Of a stretch of DNA of 48,140 nucleotides, positions 1 to 7,716 are shown one piece after another. The translations under genes were made by a program, and so were the position numbers. Under the pieces are notes generated by a model. That model did not search any database. It was not told where the DNA came from and saw only the letters and a list, made by a program, of their open reading frames with translations. The stretch lies in assembly GCA_025058735.1 (NCBI GenBank), contig JANXDX010000025.1, positions 1-48,140 of the forward strand, in the 5' to 3' direction. This DNA is from Archaeoglobaceae archaeon. GTDB lineage: Archaea > Halobacteriota > Archaeoglobi > Archaeoglobales > Archaeoglobaceae. Every line of letters begins with the position of its first letter. The first letter of the stretch is position 1.

Positions 1-130
1 TGAGCGACATTTAAATTCAAAGCTTTTGCAAGTGCTATAGAGAAGAGCTCAGTAAACGGGAAGACATGTTTTGAACAATTTTAAATAAACTTCAAATTTT
101 TGACTTCATTCCTTCAAAAGTTGAGCAAGT

Positions 131-520
131 TCATTCGTAGAAAACAACTTCTAAATCGGAAACTTTTGCAATTTCTAAAAAATCCCGATCTCTCGTCAAT
201 ATCTTTTCCGCACCATTAGCAACCGCTATTCCTGCTATGAGGATGTCAAGTGCATTGACTTCTTTTCCAATTGCCAAAAGCTTTGCTGCAATATTACTTG
301 CTTCATCCGCAGACTTAACGTCGAAAAGTAAAATCTTGATCTCTGAAAAGAAGCGCCTAAAAAATTTCTCTTCCGCACTCTTTTTTCTTCTTACTCCAGC
401 AAAAATTTCGTAGTAAGTGATCGCTGTAGTTGCAAACTCGTCTTCTTTGCTTATAAGCTTTCGAGTCACATCTAAGCCTCTAAAATAATCTATTAGAAAA
501 CTCGTATCAAGTACTATCAA
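131..520 (-). CDS. vapC: VapC-type PIN-domain toxin (putative ribonuclease)
   Basis: PIN-domain protein of 129 residues, the usual VapC length. The acidic residues expected for metal-dependent RNA cleavage are visible: D5 in the opening MIVLDTSFLIDYF, E38, D92 (in ALDILIAGIA) and D111/D113 (in LTRDRDF). VapC toxins cut tRNA or rRNA when not bound by their antitoxin. The start is a TTG at 518-520 whose bases overlap the TGA stop of the upstream antitoxin (TTGA), so translation is probably coupled to it. The RNA target cannot be told from sequence. Confidence 0.9.
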   Translation of the reverse strand: MIVLDTSFLIDYFRGLDVTRKLISKEDEFATTAITYYEIFAGVRRKKSAEEKFFRRFFSEIKILLFDVKSADEASNIAAKLLAIGKEVNALDILIAGIAVANGAEKILTRDRDFLEIAKVSDLEVVFYE

Positions 521-726
521 GTTCTCAACCTCGCACTTTTTCTCAGCTCGAGCATCTTTTCAACTTCATCTAAAACTTTGCTCTCCTTCAGTATTCCAAA
601 ATAATTTTCGATTTTAAACTCTTTTCTCTCGATTAGCTTTTCTATTACGTCGCTAAAGCTCTCATTCTCTCTCTTTAATCTTAAAAGTTTCTCATAAACC
701 TCATCTCTCAGTGTAATGGTTTTCAT
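517..726 (-). CDS. vapB: VapB-type antitoxin
   Basis: Small charged protein of 69 residues opening MKTITLRDEVYEKLLRLKR, typical of archaeal VapB-like antitoxins: a short beta strand, then helices for DNA binding and dimerisation, then a tail that occupies the toxin. It is the first gene of a two-gene operon and overlaps vapC by 4 nt. It probably represses its own promoter, as antitoxins of this kind usually do; that is family knowledge. No operator repeat is obvious beside the TATA box. Confidence 0.85.
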   Translation of the reverse strand: MKTITLRDEVYEKLLRLKRENESFSDVIEKLIERKEFKIENYFGILKESKVLDEVEKMLELRKSARLRT

Positions 727-743
727 GTATCTGTGTGTGCATA

Positions 744-758
744 CAAATATATATGTTT
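744..758 (-). promoter_or_regulatory. Candidate vapBC promoter (TATA box)
   Basis: Read on the minus strand, AACATATATATTTG lies about 20-30 bp before the vapB ATG. That is the distance of an archaeal TATA box from a start site at or just before the ATG, so the mRNA is probably leaderless or nearly so. No Shine-Dalgarno sequence precedes the ATG, which agrees. Confidence 0.5.
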
Positions 759-859
759 TTATCTACTTCTACCTTTAAAATCTTGCCCTCTTAAGGATTT
801 TAGTAGCTTTGATCGAATCCCCTATCCAAGAGCAATTATTTAGTCTTGCTTCAACAAAA

Positions 860-1036
860 TTATAGTGGTATAGCGATTTCTTTGGAGTGAGGGTATAACC
901 AGGTTTTATCGTCTGTGTTCTCTTTTATGAGCTTAAAAAATTCTTCTGCCTCGTATCCATGGATCTCTATCCTTTCGAGATTTCTTTCTGGATCAGAGCT
1001 CATAAACTTCAACTCAATCCTATTCTCACCCTTCAC
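860..1036 (-). CDS. Unrecognised short ORF or gene remnant (58 aa)
   Basis: From a GTG at 1034-1036 this frame gives 58 residues with protein-like composition, including RNLERIEIHGYEAEEFFKLI and ending KTWLYPHSKEIAIPL. The frame stays open upstream to a stop at 1070-1072 with no better start. It looks like an alpha/beta C-terminal fragment of a larger protein. I do not recognise the family. It could be a real small gene or the surviving end of a decayed one. No clear promoter or ribosome binding site is seen. Confidence 0.3.
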   Translation of the reverse strand: MKGENRIELKFMSSDPERNLERIEIHGYEAEEFFKLIKENTDDKTWLYPHSKEIAIPL

Positions 1037-1134
1037 GAACTCGCAGACAAATAACTTACAACCTTCAACTTATTATTTAATTTTCTCCCTGCGATTAATT
1101 TAAGCCCCAAAGCGAAACTGGAGATCTTTTTTAT

Positions 1135-1244
1135 CTTTCAATACCCGTTTTCAGTTTTTCGATTTCTACACTTCAAGCTTATCGAAAGAAAGTGCATAGT
1201 TTGCTATTTTTCAATACCCTTTTTCAGTGTTCTTAGATTGCTAG
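1135..1244 (-). CRISPR. Possible relict CRISPR: two degenerate repeats, one spacer
   Basis: Two similar segments start 73 bp apart. R1 (1135-1169) begins CTTTCAATACCCGTTTTCAG and ends GATTTCTAC. R2 (1208-1244) begins TTTTCAATACCCTTTTTCAG and ends GATTGCTAG. Repeats of 35-37 nt around a 38-nt unique segment match CRISPR dimensions. Read on the minus strand R1 ends in ATTGAAAG, the usual 3' end of many archaeal repeats. No cas gene is in the window. With only two diverged copies this is a relic at best and chance similarity is possible. Confidence 0.35.
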
Positions 1245-1248
1245 GGCG

Positions 1249-1271
1249 TTTGAAATTTTTAGAATTTCAAA
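1249..1271. repeat. Perfect 9-bp inverted repeat
   Basis: TTTGAAATT, a 5-nt loop TTTAG, then AATTTCAAA. The arms are perfectly complementary and AT-rich. It lies just right of the CRISPR-like repeats. It could be a terminator-like hairpin or part of an old leader; nothing in the sequence decides this. Confidence 0.4.
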
Positions 1272-1768
1272 AATATAAATTTTTCGCCATTTTTAGTAAC
1301 ACTAATTTCAAACCTTAAAGATGTTGTTTAAAAAGAGGATGCAGCGATCATAGCTAGCATACGTTTTTTGTAGCATTCAAAAACAAAAATTTCGAATAAA
1401 AAACATTTCATGTACAGAAATCTTTTATGAACAAAAAATTTAAAAAGATGTTAAATGCAGATCTCGATTTTTATAAAGCTTTTCTGGACTTTTTTGCTAC
1501 TAGAGACCGTGTAACAAAATTTCGTATGAAAAATTTTTATTTTTTATACTTTAAAACAGCACTAACTTAGCCTTTACTAACACCGTGAATATTTTTGTCA
1601 AAGTAAAAATAAACCTAAAAAGAACAAAGTTTTGACTCCTAATTCGTGTTCCAAAAATATCAATTTTTTAAAATCTAAACATTTACAGGCTAGATGACTT
1701 CTCTCCTACAAATTTTGAACTTTAGATGCAGATTTTTGCAATGACATAAAAACGATTTGTACAACAAC

Positions 1769-1805
1769 TATAAAAATCTTCAACTTCACATTTTTCTGTG
1801 AAGTT
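1769..1805 (+). promoter_or_regulatory. TATA box and inverted repeat spanning the Mut7-C gene start
   Basis: TATAAAAA at 1769-1776 is about 26 bp before the GTG at 1798-1800, implying a leaderless transcript. A perfect 9-bp inverted repeat, AACTTCACA (1782-1790), loop TTTTTC, TGTGAAGTT (1797-1805), lies exactly across the predicted start site and start codon. In a leaderless mRNA only the right arm would be transcribed, so a DNA operator is likelier than an RNA hairpin. With an upstream start, the hairpin would hide the start codon. Confidence 0.45.
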
Positions 1806-2271
1806 CGTTTGCGATAGAATGCTAGGAAAACTTGCGATCTGGCTTAGAATTTCTGGCTATGATACAATTTATGTTGGCGATTTTAATTTTGAAAACGAAG
1901 ATCACGCACTCTTAGAGAACTTTAAAGATAGAATTTTACTTACAAAAGATAAAACTTTATATAAGAAGGCTTTAAAAGAAAAAAGAGCTGTAATTTACAT
2001 TAGATCAAACGATGTAGCAGATCAAATGCGCGAATTGAAAAGAATTGGAGTTAACTTTCAAATAGTAATGGATAGATGTAGCGTTTGCAACACACCTTTG
2101 AGAAAACCAAGTGACGATGAAGCTTTAGAAGTTTTGAAAAAAGAAGGAATTAAAGAAGATTTGAGAGAAATCTACGAACTTTGGTTCTGTGAAAAATGTA
2201 AGAAGTTGTACTGGATGGGGGGTCATTGGAAAAACATGGTCAGATTTTTAGATAAAGTCGAAAAAAGTTAA
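1798..2271 (+). CDS. Mut7-C RNase-domain protein with zinc ribbon
   Basis: 157 residues matching archaeal Mut7-C proteins: an N-terminal PIN-like RNase fold (MKFVCDRMLGKLAIWLRISG, with D6 and the LLTKDKTLYKKA segment carrying D51) followed by a C-terminal zinc ribbon with C94-X2-C97 and C131-X2-C134. The family is predicted to cleave RNA in the cytosol; the substrate is unknown. Start is GTG at 1798, with a TATA box at leaderless distance and an inverted repeat across the start. It precedes the YbjQ gene by 24 nt on the same strand and may be cotranscribed with it. Confidence 0.85.
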   Translation: MKFVCDRMLGKLAIWLRISGYDTIYVGDFNFENEDHALLENFKDRILLTKDKTLYKKALKEKRAVIYIRSNDVADQMRELKRIGVNFQIVMDRCSVCNTPLRKPSDDEALEVLKKEGIKEDLREIYELWFCEKCKKLYWMGGHWKNMVRFLDKVEKS

Positions 2272-2295
2272 ATATACCTAAACGAAACAAAACTT

Positions 2296-2616
2296 ATGAT
2301 AATAGCTACAACGGAGAACGTTCCTGGTTATAAAGTTGCAAAAGTTTTAGGAGTTTGTAGTGGCTCTATAGTTAGAGCGAAGCACATTGGAAAAGATGTG
2401 ATTGCAGCTCTGAGAAACATTGTTGGAGGAGAAGTCAAGGAATACTCAGAAATGCTTGAAGAGGCGAGAAAGATGGCTATAGAAAGGATGGTTGAGAATG
2501 CAAAAAAGATGGGGGCAAATGGGATAGTAGGTGTTAGATTTATGACTTCTAGCATAGCAGCAGGAATGGCTGAAATATTTGCTTATGGAACCGCAGTTAT
2601 CCTTCAAAAGGAGTAA
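2296..2616 (+). CDS. YbjQ/UPF0145 family protein
   Basis: 106 residues matching the YbjQ (UPF0145) family: the opening MIIATTENVPGYKVAKVLG, the central GSIVRAKHIGKDV, helix-rich MLEEARKMAIERMVENAKKMGANGIVG cut here into its two recognisable parts, and a C-terminal VRFMTSSIAAGMAEIFAYGTAV. Members are small, form pentamer-like rings in crystal structures and have been called heavy-metal-binding; no metal ligands are evident here and the function is unproven. The TAA stop at 2614-2616 nearly touches the 3' end of the convergent 5S rRNA gene. Confidence 0.85.
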   Translation: MIIATTENVPGYKVAKVLGVCSGSIVRAKHIGKDVIAALRNIVGGEVKEYSEMLEEARKMAIERMVENAKKMGANGIVGVRFMTSSIAAGMAEIFAYGTAVILQKE

Positions 2617-2617
2617 A

Positions 2618-2740
2618 TGCCGACAGCTTCTGCGTTTCCCGGGCCCTCTCGGAACCCAGTACACCGCAGAACGGAGCGGGGCTTAACTTCCGGGTTCGGA
2701 ATGAGTCCGGGTGTTTCCCCCGCTCCTATGGCCGTCGGCA
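2618..2740 (-). rRNA. rrf: 5S ribosomal RNA (orphan)
   Basis: The minus strand starts TGCCGACGGCCATAG and ends GCTGTCGGCA. The ends pair over about 10 bp as helix I. It contains the conserved CATTCCGAACCCGGAAGTTA segment and the GGTGTACTGGG and GGGCCCGGGAA parts of the arms. Length is about 123 nt. No 16S or 23S gene is near, so the 5S is unlinked, as in several Archaeoglobus-type genomes. Its 3' end is 1 nt from the stop codon of the convergent YbjQ gene. Confidence 0.97.
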
Positions 2741-2772
2741 TATTAATTAAGAATGGACGTTATTTAAAGCTT
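2741..2772. promoter_or_regulatory. Interleaved divergent promoters (5S rRNA and TPR-like gene)
   Basis: For the leftward 5S gene, a TTTAAATA element (minus strand, 2761-2768) lies about 23 bp before the 5' end. For the rightward gene at 2777, ATTAATTAA (2742-2750) lies about 27-30 bp before the ATG. Each TATA-like element sits inside the other promoter's initiation region, so the two could interfere. Positions are inferred from spacing only. Confidence 0.45.
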
Positions 2773-2776
2773 TTGT

Positions 2777-3661
2777 ATGGAAATAGTTGAGCTTTTGAAA
2801 CCTTTTCTAAGTAGCGACGATTTCAAAATTTTGAAAGCTATTTGCTTAGACAACATGGTCACTTATTCGATAAAAAGGATATTTGAAAAACCTGAAAAAG
2901 CTTCAAAATATGTAATACTTCTTAAAGATAATCCTACAGCAATTTTACTAATAGCCAAAGCTGCAGAAAACATGAGTAAATATTTAGATGGCCAAGAGTA
3001 TGAAAAATCTTTTTCGATCTTTTTCACAGCTTTGAAAGCTTTAAAAAATGTTCAAGATAAAAAAATTTTTAACTCAACATTTTTATTAATAAAGGATGCT
3101 ATAGAGAGGAGACTGAACGAGAGGAGGTACGAAGATGCTGCTAGGTTGGTCGTTGAGTTCCAAGATCTTGGATTCAAAAATTACATAAAAAAAATATTAT
3201 TTTTTATAATAGATCTATCTGATGAAGATTGCGTAAGAGCTCTAAGAATACTGGAGATGCTTCCGGAAGATGAAGTTGTAAGAGAGGCTAAGGCTAGCAT
3301 ACTTTTGGAACTAGGAAAAAAACTCTCACTTTCAAATCCACAGCTTGGAATCTCAAAACTTGAAGAATCTTTGAAGTTGAAAGACGATCCATTAACAAGG
3401 TTAGCTTTGGCTGAAGTTTACGAGAACATAGGTAAATACGATGAAGCCTTAAATTACTACTTGAGCGTTGCAAGTTATCCTGGGGTTTCAAACAAGATCG
3501 CTAGACTTTTGATGGAATGGGGTGAAGTTGAATCTGATTTGAAAAAGCTCGAAGATGCCAAAAACTACGCTGACAACAGTTTATTGAGGGAGGAGATAGA
3601 GAGGAGAATAAAAAAGATAGGGGAAAGTAAAAATGGAAGCAAAACTTTACAGAAGATCTAG
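2777..3661 (+). CDS. Helical-repeat (TPR-like) protein of unknown function
   Basis: 294 residues, almost entirely predicted helix, with no signal peptide or membrane segment. One clear TPR-like unit is visible near residues 207-232 (LTRLALAEVYENIGKYDEALNYYL, shortened here to its core EVYENIGKYDEALNYY), following a weaker one around 175-200. Such proteins serve as binding scaffolds. The last 29 nt overlap the start of the radical SAM gene, so the two are probably translationally coupled. It probably has a leaderless transcript from a TATA-like element at 2742-2750. No more specific family is recognised. Confidence 0.7.
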   Translation: MEIVELLKPFLSSDDFKILKAICLDNMVTYSIKRIFEKPEKASKYVILLKDNPTAILLIAKAAENMSKYLDGQEYEKSFSIFFTALKALKNVQDKKIFNSTFLLIKDAIERRLNERRYEDAARLVVEFQDLGFKNYIKKILFFIIDLSDEDCVRALRILEMLPEDEVVREAKASILLELGKKLSLSNPQLGISKLEESLKLKDDPLTRLALAEVYENIGKYDEALNYYLSVASYPGVSNKIARLLMEWGEVESDLKKLEDAKNYADNSLLREEIERRIKKIGESKNGSKTLQKI

Positions 3662-4613
3662 AGATAAGTTAGTTTGTCAACTCTGTTGGCATTTTTGTAA
3701 ACTCTCCGATGGAGAACATGGAAAATGTAGAGTTAGGTATGTGAAAGATGGAAAAATGTACACTAAAACGTATGGAAAACTTAGCTACCTTGAAAGCAGA
3801 CCAATAGAGATAAAACCTTTCTACCACTTTTTACCTGGAAGTACGAGCATGACCTTCTCTAGCTACTCATGCAACTTCAGTTGTCCATGGTGTCAAAACT
3901 GGTCGATCTCGAAAAGTTTACCAGATGGAGACTTTTTTAAACCTGAAGAAGTTGTTAAAGCTGCAACAGCTTTTGGTGATGAAAGTACATGTGCAAGTTT
4001 AAACGAACCAACTTTACTCTTCGAATATCTTTTGGAAGTTTTCAAATTAGCAAGAAATGAAGGTTTACTCAATACAATGGTTTCAAACGGATACATGAGT
4101 ATTCTAGCTCTGAAAGAACTGAAAAAACATGGACTGGATGCTTTAAAAGTAGATGTTAAGGGAGATAGCTTAGCTTACTCCTTAGCTGAGGGAAAAGTTG
4201 AATTTGTTTGGAAAGTAATAAAAGAGGCTAACAAGTTAGGTATTCACTTGGAAGTAGTTTGTCTACTAGTCACTGGTGTAAGTGACAGTTTGGAAATTGT
4301 AAAGAAGAACGTTGAAACGTTGTCTGAGATAAATGCTGAAATACCCATTCATTTCACTCGATACTTTCCAGCTTACAAATTCAAGGCACCACCAACTAAG
4401 ATCGAAATTTTAGAAAAAGCAGTAGAAATTGCAAAGAAAGAGTTGAGCTACGCTTACATTGGAAACGTTCCGGGACATAAGTATGAAAATACTTATTGTC
4501 CAGATTGTGGAGAAGTTCTGATAAGAAGGTATCATGTCAGAGTTTTTGAGAACAAGATTGAAAACAGATCTTGTCCCAGATGTGGTAGAGAGATATATGG
4601 AATCTTTAAATAA
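3633..4613 (+). CDS. amrS: AmrS-like radical SAM enzyme (AmmeMemoRadiSam type)
   Basis: Radical SAM protein of 326 residues in the COG1180 group (pyruvate-formate-lyase-activase-like), closest to the AmmeMemoRadiSam enzyme AmrS. The cluster motif is C80-X3-C84-X2-C87 in YSCNFSCPWCQNW. An N-terminal Cys set (C15, C18, C22, C32) and two C-terminal CxxC pairs (CPDCGE, CPRCGR) suggest extra metal sites. Family members use a 4Fe-4S cluster and S-adenosylmethionine for radical chemistry; the substrate here is unknown. Its usual partners Memo and AMMECR1 are not in the window. ATG at 3633 follows a GGGGAAAG ribosome binding site within the upstream gene. Confidence 0.85.
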   Translation: MEAKLYRRSRDKLVCQLCWHFCKLSDGEHGKCRVRYVKDGKMYTKTYGKLSYLESRPIEIKPFYHFLPGSTSMTFSSYSCNFSCPWCQNWSISKSLPDGDFFKPEEVVKAATAFGDESTCASLNEPTLLFEYLLEVFKLARNEGLLNTMVSNGYMSILALKELKKHGLDALKVDVKGDSLAYSLAEGKVEFVWKVIKEANKLGIHLEVVCLLVTGVSDSLEIVKKNVETLSEINAEIPIHFTRYFPAYKFKAPPTKIEILEKAVEIAKKELSYAYIGNVPGHKYENTYCPDCGEVLIRRYHVRVFENKIENRSCPRCGREIYGIFK

Positions 4614-4646
4614 ATTAAATAAAATATTAAAATAATTTAAATTATA

Positions 4647-6161
4647 TTAAATGATAAATTTATAACCTCTATTTTTTAGTAACCTGAAAACTACTCCTAA
4701 AACGATGAAAAAGCAGCCGAGCCAAACTAGAGATATGAGTGGTATTATAGAAAATTTTACTTTTACAAATTCGTTGGAAAATTGTTCCATGACCAAATAG
4801 TAGTCAAAAAGTGGTGTACTTACTATGTTTACAGTTTGCACAACTTTTTCTGGTTTTCTGTAAAAGTGAATTTCCGGTTCAAAAACTGCCAAGTTGCTTT
4901 CAATTTTTGATCTAACTACGAACTTCTCATCATCTTCGCTGAAGTTCAAAGATGAAAACCTTAGCTCAATGTCTGAAACTTTTGCCGAAGGATTCAAAGT
5001 TAGATCGTAGCTTTTTTCAAATCCCCAGACTGAAATTGCTCCAGCAAAAATTAGGATGGCGCCCAGATGGATCAAAATGGCCCTTCTAGCTTTCAGAAGT
5101 ATCAAGATCACTGAAAGGGCAAAAAGAGGTAAAAATGTGAAGTAGTAGTAATTTACGCTGACGTTGTAAAAAATGCTGGAGAATATTCCCATTAAAAGAA
5201 CTACGATCATAGCTAAGAAAATTTGTGATGTATAGCAGAAGCCATCAAAATTTGTTTTAAGGTTCCTGTAAGCTAATACTGTGGCTGCTACTATTAGTAA
5301 CAAGAACAATTCTCCTCCAGCACCGACGAATGCGTGTGGAGACTGTACTATGCCACTCCTAGTTATATAAGTTGCCAAGATCACGAAGACGAATGTTAGA
5401 TATGCGAAGAAACTTCTAGCTTTTTTTGAATGGAGATAAGCTAAGATCGAAAGCCATGGTAAAAGAGATGAATTTTCAACAGGATCCCAAGCCCAAAATC
5501 CACCCCAACCTAGAGTTTTGTAAGCCCAAAATCCACCTAGAAAAATTCCTAAGCTCAAAAGCAAAAAAGTCATTTTTGCAAATCTTTCAGCGTTTAGATT
5601 AGAGATGTGCATAGAAAAAGGAACAGCAGCTAAGGCGTAAGCTAGAAAGATGATCGGAGGATGTAAGATCATTTCAAAAGTTCTTAAAATAGGGTTTAAT
5701 CCGAAACCGTCTGAAGGTTTGAAAGAGAAAACGTGAAATGGACTTTCGAGGAAAGTTATTAGAAGTATGTAAGATGCTATTCCAGTCAAAACGGTAGATG
5801 CCTTCAACCACTCTAAATCTTTTTTTCCATAAGATACAAATAAACTTGCGATTAGAAGGCTGAAAAAGCTCCAAATTAAAAGTGATCCTTCTTTTCCAGC
5901 CCATACAGCACTGATCTTGTAAAGTACGTTCATAGTTTTATGGGAATGGCTGTAAACGTACTCTATCAGGAAGTTATCTGTTAGGAAATAGTAGATCAAA
6001 ATCAGTAGAGATGCGAAACAGGATGAGAGTGAGAAGTATAGAGCAATTTCAGCAGTTTCGGCGTACTTTGAATTTTTCTTTTTTAAAGCTATGAAAAACA
6101 TTGTAGTAGATATAAAAGAAGATATTAAAGAAAGCAGAAGAAGAACGTTTCCAACTTCCAC
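4647..6161 (-). CDS. ccmF: Cytochrome c maturation protein CcmF (heme lyase component)
   Basis: Polytopic membrane protein of 504 residues. It has the CcmF/CcsA family marks: WAGKEGSLLIW (87-97), a conserved His in the MILHPPIIFLAY helix (H167), and the heme-handling WWD motif WGGFWAWDPVENSSLLPW (219-236). It is shorter than bacterial CcmF (about 650 residues) but retains the C-terminal periplasm-like domain and final helix. It would attach heme to apocytochrome c outside the membrane. The GTG start directly follows the ccmE stop (TAAGTG). The other Ccm components are not here. Confidence 0.93.
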   Translation of the reverse strand: MEVGNVLLLLSLISSFISTTMFFIALKKKNSKYAETAEIALYFSLSSCFASLLILIYYFLTDNFLIEYVYSHSHKTMNVLYKISAVWAGKEGSLLIWSFFSLLIASLFVSYGKKDLEWLKASTVLTGIASYILLITFLESPFHVFSFKPSDGFGLNPILRTFEMILHPPIIFLAYALAAVPFSMHISNLNAERFAKMTFLLLSLGIFLGGFWAYKTLGWGGFWAWDPVENSSLLPWLSILAYLHSKKARSFFAYLTFVFVILATYITRSGIVQSPHAFVGAGGELFLLLIVAATVLAYRNLKTNFDGFCYTSQIFLAMIVVLLMGIFSSIFYNVSVNYYYFTFLPLFALSVILILLKARRAILIHLGAILIFAGAISVWGFEKSYDLTLNPSAKVSDIELRFSSLNFSEDDEKFVVRSKIESNLAVFEPEIHFYRKPEKVVQTVNIVSTPLFDYYLVMEQFSNEFVKVKFSIIPLISLVWLGCFFIVLGVVFRLLKNRGYKFII

Positions 6162-6527
6162 TTAATCACCGTATCTCGTATGGCACTTTGTTAAAACTTG
6201 TTTTGCATGGAAAACATTTCCATCCCAGTCTCCGACAACTACAACTTCTTCTGCATTCAAAGATCCTCTGTAAACAACTTTTATTTTATTTTTTTCATCT
6301 GCTAAATAAAAAACAACCTTTTCACCGTCGATCTTAACATCTTCGACTTTTCCAATGACTTTGATTTCGTAAGCTTTTTCAAGACTTTTCACTTGTGAAG
6401 GTGTCATGTATGGAGAAACAGATTTGATTAGAGCTAAAAGGGCAAAAATCATGAAGATTGCGAATAAAATTATTAACTTTTTTGACACTTGAACTGTAGA
6501 CTCAAAGAATTTAAATTTTCTCCTCAT
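6162..6527 (-). CDS. ccmE: Heme chaperone CcmE, CxxxY type
   Basis: 121 residues: a single N-terminal membrane helix (about 17-37) then an OB-fold domain ([16 protein letters not shown] ... [16 protein letters not shown] ... [20 protein letters not shown]). In E. coli CcmE heme is held covalently by His in an HxxxY motif. Here the motif is C115-HTR-Y119, the CxxxY variant known from archaea and some sulfate reducers. The protein would carry heme to CcmF, whose gene starts at the next base. It is divergent from dnaG, 76 nt away. Confidence 0.9.
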   Translation of the reverse strand: MRRKFKFFESTVQVSKKLIILFAIFMIFALLALIKSVSPYMTPSQVKSLEKAYEIKVIGKVEDVKIDGEKVVFYLADEKNKIKVVYRGSLNAEEVVVVGDWDGNVFHAKQVLTKCHTRYGD

Positions 6528-6603
6528 TCTAGCTATAAAATCTCATACAAAACTATTTATTCATGTGAAGAATTTGATCATGGATATTGAAGGAGGTGCT
6601 TTC

Positions 6604-7716
6604 ATGAAATTCACCGATACTACTAAGTATCTAATTCACGCTGAAATGATTGCAGATGGCGTTGTAGAAAAACCAGACGTTATTGGAGCCGTATTTGGAC
6701 AGACAGAGGGATTACTTGGTAGTGATTTGGATTTAAGAGAGCTTCAAAAAACTGGAAGAATTGGAAGGATAGAGGTGAAAGTTGAAAGTAAAGGTGGTAA
6801 AAGTTTTGGTGAAATAAAGATACCATCCAGCTTAGATAAAGTAGAGACTGCTATAATAGCTGCGGCTCTAGAAACTATAGAAAGGATCGGCCCTTGTTCA
6901 GCAAAAATAAAAATTATAAAAATAGAAGATGTAAGAGCTAGCAAGAGGAAAAAGATAGTCGAGAGAACGATGGAAATACTAAGAGAGCTTTTTGAAGAAC
7001 CAGAGATCGAATCCGAAAAGATAGCCGAAATTGTTAGACAAGCTGTGAAAGCTGAAGAAATCATAGAATATGGAGAAGAGAAACTACCTGCTGGACCGGC
7101 GATAGATGAGAGTGATGCTATAATAGTTGTTGAAGGTAGAGCTGACGTTTTGAATCTTTTAAAGCACGGAATAAAAAATGTTATAGCTGTAGAAGGTACG
7201 AACATTCCTAAAACAATAATAGAGTTAAGCAAAAAGAAGACAATAACAGCTTTTCTAGATGGAGATAGAGGAGGAGATTTGATTTTGATGGAACTTTTAC
7301 AAGTTGCCGATGTAGATTACATAGCAAGAGCTCCTGAGGGAAAAAGTGTTGAGGAATTAACGTTGAAAGAAATTTTGAAAGCTTTAAGAAACAAGATACC
7401 AGTTGAGCAGTTGAAGAAAGTGGAGGAGAATGGAATCAGAGATCTTGTAGAAAAGGTTGAGGGAAAACTGATGGCAAGAATCTTAGACAAAAACATGAGC
7501 TTAATAAAAGAAGTACCAGTTAGAGACTTAGTAAAAACTCTAAAGACTGACAACTTGCCAAAGAATACAACAGTAGTTCTTGACGGTGTTATAACTCAAA
7601 GACTAGTTGATGTTGCTGCGAAAAAAGAAGTTAGTTGTTTGATAGGAGTAAAGATAGGGAGCATAGTAAAACTTCCGACGAGTGTAAAGATCATGACTTT
7701 CGATCAGATACTTTAA
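6604..7716 (+). CDS. dnaG: Archaeal DnaG-type primase
   Basis: Archaeal DnaG, 370 residues, with the conserved opening [19 protein letters not shown] and [14 protein letters not shown]. The Toprim domain is in the middle, with [12 protein letters not shown] (catalytic Glu) and FLDGDRGGD (acidic metal site). Archaeal DnaG has primase activity and also binds the exosome as a poly(A)-preferring RNA-binding subunit. I place the start at the ATG at 6604, 7 nt after a strong GGAGGTG, rather than an upstream in-frame GTG at 6565. The last 26 bp overlap the convergent cmk gene. Confidence 0.96.
   Translation: MKFTDTTKYLIHAEMIADGVVEKPDVIGAVFGQTEGLLGSDLDLRELQKTGRIGRIEVKVESKGGKSFGEIKIPSSLDKVETAIIAAALETIERIGPCSAKIKIIKIEDVRASKRKKIVERTMEILRELFEEPEIESEKIAEIVRQAVKAEEIIEYGEEKLPAGPAIDESDAIIVVEGRADVLNLLKHGIKNVIAVEGTNIPKTIIELSKKKTITAFLDGDRGGDLILMELLQVADVDYIARAPEGKSVEELTLKEILKALRNKIPVEQLKKVEENGIRDLVEKVEGKLMARILDKNMSLIKEVPVRDLVKTLKTDNLPKNTTVVLDGVITQRLVDVAAKKEVSCLIGVKIGSIVKLPTSVKIMTFDQIL

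Larger units (their letters stand above)
727..1797. other. About 1 kb without a convincing gene
   Basis: AT-rich stretch between vapBC and the Mut7-C gene. It holds the vapBC promoter, a short minus-strand reading frame (860-1036), two CRISPR-like repeats (1135-1244), a perfect inverted repeat (1249-1271) and the promoter/operator of the next gene. A 47-codon plus-strand frame at 1427-1570 (MNKKFKKMLNADLDF...) is unrecognised and probably accidental. Many broken frames and homopolymer runs suggest an old accessory insertion being eroded. Confidence 0.6.

Noticed and set aside
1-130. A minus-strand frame at the left edge (HVFPFTELFSIALAKALNLNV)
   Set aside because: Protein-like for about 25 residues but with a stop just upstream and no start codon, and cut by the window edge. 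It may be the end of a lost gene; it cannot be supported.
915-1103. A 62-codon plus-strand frame
   Set aside because: It is antisense to the more protein-like minus-strand frame at 860-1036, is Ser/Phe-rich as shadow frames are, and has no ribosome binding site.
1427-1570. A 47-codon plus-strand frame (MNKKFKKMLNADLDF...)
   Set aside because: Made of Lys/Phe/Asn codons expected from AT-rich DNA, with no promoter spacing or ribosome binding site that decides for it.
6565-6603. N-terminal extension of DnaG by 13 residues from an upstream GTG
   Set aside because: The strong GGAGGTG lies inside the extension and the family begins at [10 protein letters not shown], so the ATG at 6604 is the better start.
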